Source: an uncultured Clostridia bacterium (GTDB lineage Bacteria; Bacillota; Clostridia; Oscillospirales; Oscillospiraceae). From it: a stretch of DNA of 40,229 nucleotides. The DNA is taken from positions 1 through 40,229 of the forward strand of contig CAMOSU010000009.1 in NCBI GenBank assembly GCA_946625125.1, read 5' to 3'. This document shows positions 39,751 through 40,229 of this stretch, in pieces. How positions within the stretch are numbered: position 1 is the stretch's first letter; each line of letters opens with the position of its first letter. The notes under the pieces are model-generated. The model worked only from the letters and a program-made list of their open reading frames with translations. It made no database searches and was not told the origin of the DNA. Both the position numbers and the translations under genes were made by a program.

Positions 39751-40229
39751 GTAGGGACGGCTCTCAGCCGTCCGCCGTCCCCCGCCTGTAGGGACGGCAC
39801 TCTGCCGTCCGCCGTCCCCCACCTGTAGGGACGGCACTCTGCCGTCCGCCGTCCCCTGCCTGTAGGGACGGCTCCCAGCCGTCCGCCGTCCCCCGCCTGT
39901 AGGGACGGCTCCCAGCCGTCCGCCGTCCCCCGCCTGTAGGGACGGCACTCTGCCGTCCGCGTCCCCCGCCTGTAGGGACGGCACTCTGCCGTCCGCCGTC
40001 CCCCGCCCGTAGGGACGGCACTCTGCCGTCCGCCGTCCCCCGCCTGTAGGGACGGCTCTCAGCCGTCCGCCGTCCCCCGCCTGTAGGGACGGCTCTCAGC
40101 CGTCCGCCGTCCCCTGCCTGTAGGGACGGCTCTCAGCCGTCCGCCGTCCCCCGCCTGTAGGGACGGCTCCCAGTCGTCCGCCGTCCCCTGCCTGTAGGGA
40201 CGGCTCTCAGCCGTCCGCCGTCCCCCGCC
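39751..40229. repeat. Tandem array of at least 13 REP-like 37-bp units, continuing past the window
   Basis: Units start with GTAGGGACGGC at 39751, 39788, 39825, 39862, 39899, 39936, 39972, 40009, 40046, 40083, 40120, 40157 and 40194. All are 37 bp except one of 36 bp (unit starting at 39936). Each has the stem GGACGGC / GCCGTCC with a five-base loop in one of three versions (TCTCA, ACTCT, TCCCA). A GTAG foot plus hairpin is the layout of bacterial REP elements. There are no unique spacers, so it is not a CRISPR array. The ORFs predicted across it are artefacts. Confidence 0.95.

Noticed and set aside
39712-40021. ORFs of 85 and 90 residues across the tandem array
   Set aside because: They only translate the 37-bp repeat in different frames (GDGGRQSAVPTGG type) and have no ribosome site.
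39751-40229. Possible CRISPR array
   Set aside because: Units are contiguous with no unique spacers, the only variation is in a five-base loop, and no cas genes are near.

Overview
The window looks like a chromosomal segment of a GC-rich clostridium, most likely a gut member of the Oscillospiraceae (Oscillibacter/Lawsonibacter-like). This is an inference. It rests on the PolC-type replicative polymerase, the order cdsA-dxr-rseP-ispG-polC, strong AGGAGG-type ribosome sites, sigma-A promoters with 17-base spacers, and protein types such as the CD1871A-like CXXC protein, DUF421/DUF4363 and the cytosolic Bmp-like protein. No rRNA, tRNA, transposase, integrase or CRISPR array was seen. About 30 genes are supported; most of the ORF track is antisense or out-of-frame shadow.

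Left part (1-6650). The 3' end of a large surface protein with InlB-type repeats is followed by a small lipoprotein and a 92-residue unknown protein. Then comes a RiPP-like tailoring set: an HPr-kinase-like protein, a PqqD-like recognition protein and a family-5 nucleotidyltransferase. The kinase carries six in-frame copies of a 39-bp repeat whose core also occurs between genes.

Middle left (6651-15322, all + strand). A Bmp-like protein without a signal peptide overlaps a metallophosphoesterase. The arginine deiminase and ornithine carbamoyltransferase genes follow, under a consensus promoter. After them come a HAD hydrolase, an MscS channel and a membrane-anchored repeat protein. Clear terminators separate several of these units.

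Middle (15321-20440, - strand). One tight run, probably an operon from a promoter at 20437, encodes a DUF523 protein, a TauE/SafE exporter, a membrane-anchored carboxylesterase, an FrlD-like fructoselysine 6-kinase and two chromate-transporter halves. A divergent promoter drives an alpha/beta hydrolase, which is followed by a MITE-like hairpin element.

Right centre (21476-31300, - strand). cdsA, dxr, rseP, ispG, polC and a uridine phosphorylase gene form the conserved lipid/isoprenoid/replication block. Palindromic repeats sit in three of its gaps.

Right part (31355-39511). A + strand run encodes a TraX-like membrane protein, a Card1/Can2-like CARF nuclease with no CRISPR locus in view, and a redox module (TlpA lipoprotein, CXXC membrane protein, and a ferredoxin-type membrane protein fused to a second TlpA domain). 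Hydantoinase and dCMP deaminase genes follow, each with its own promoter. The DUF421-DUF4363 pair lies on the - strand. The window ends inside a tandem array of at least 13 copies of a 37-bp hairpin repeat with a 5' GTAG foot, related to dispersed hairpins elsewhere in the window.
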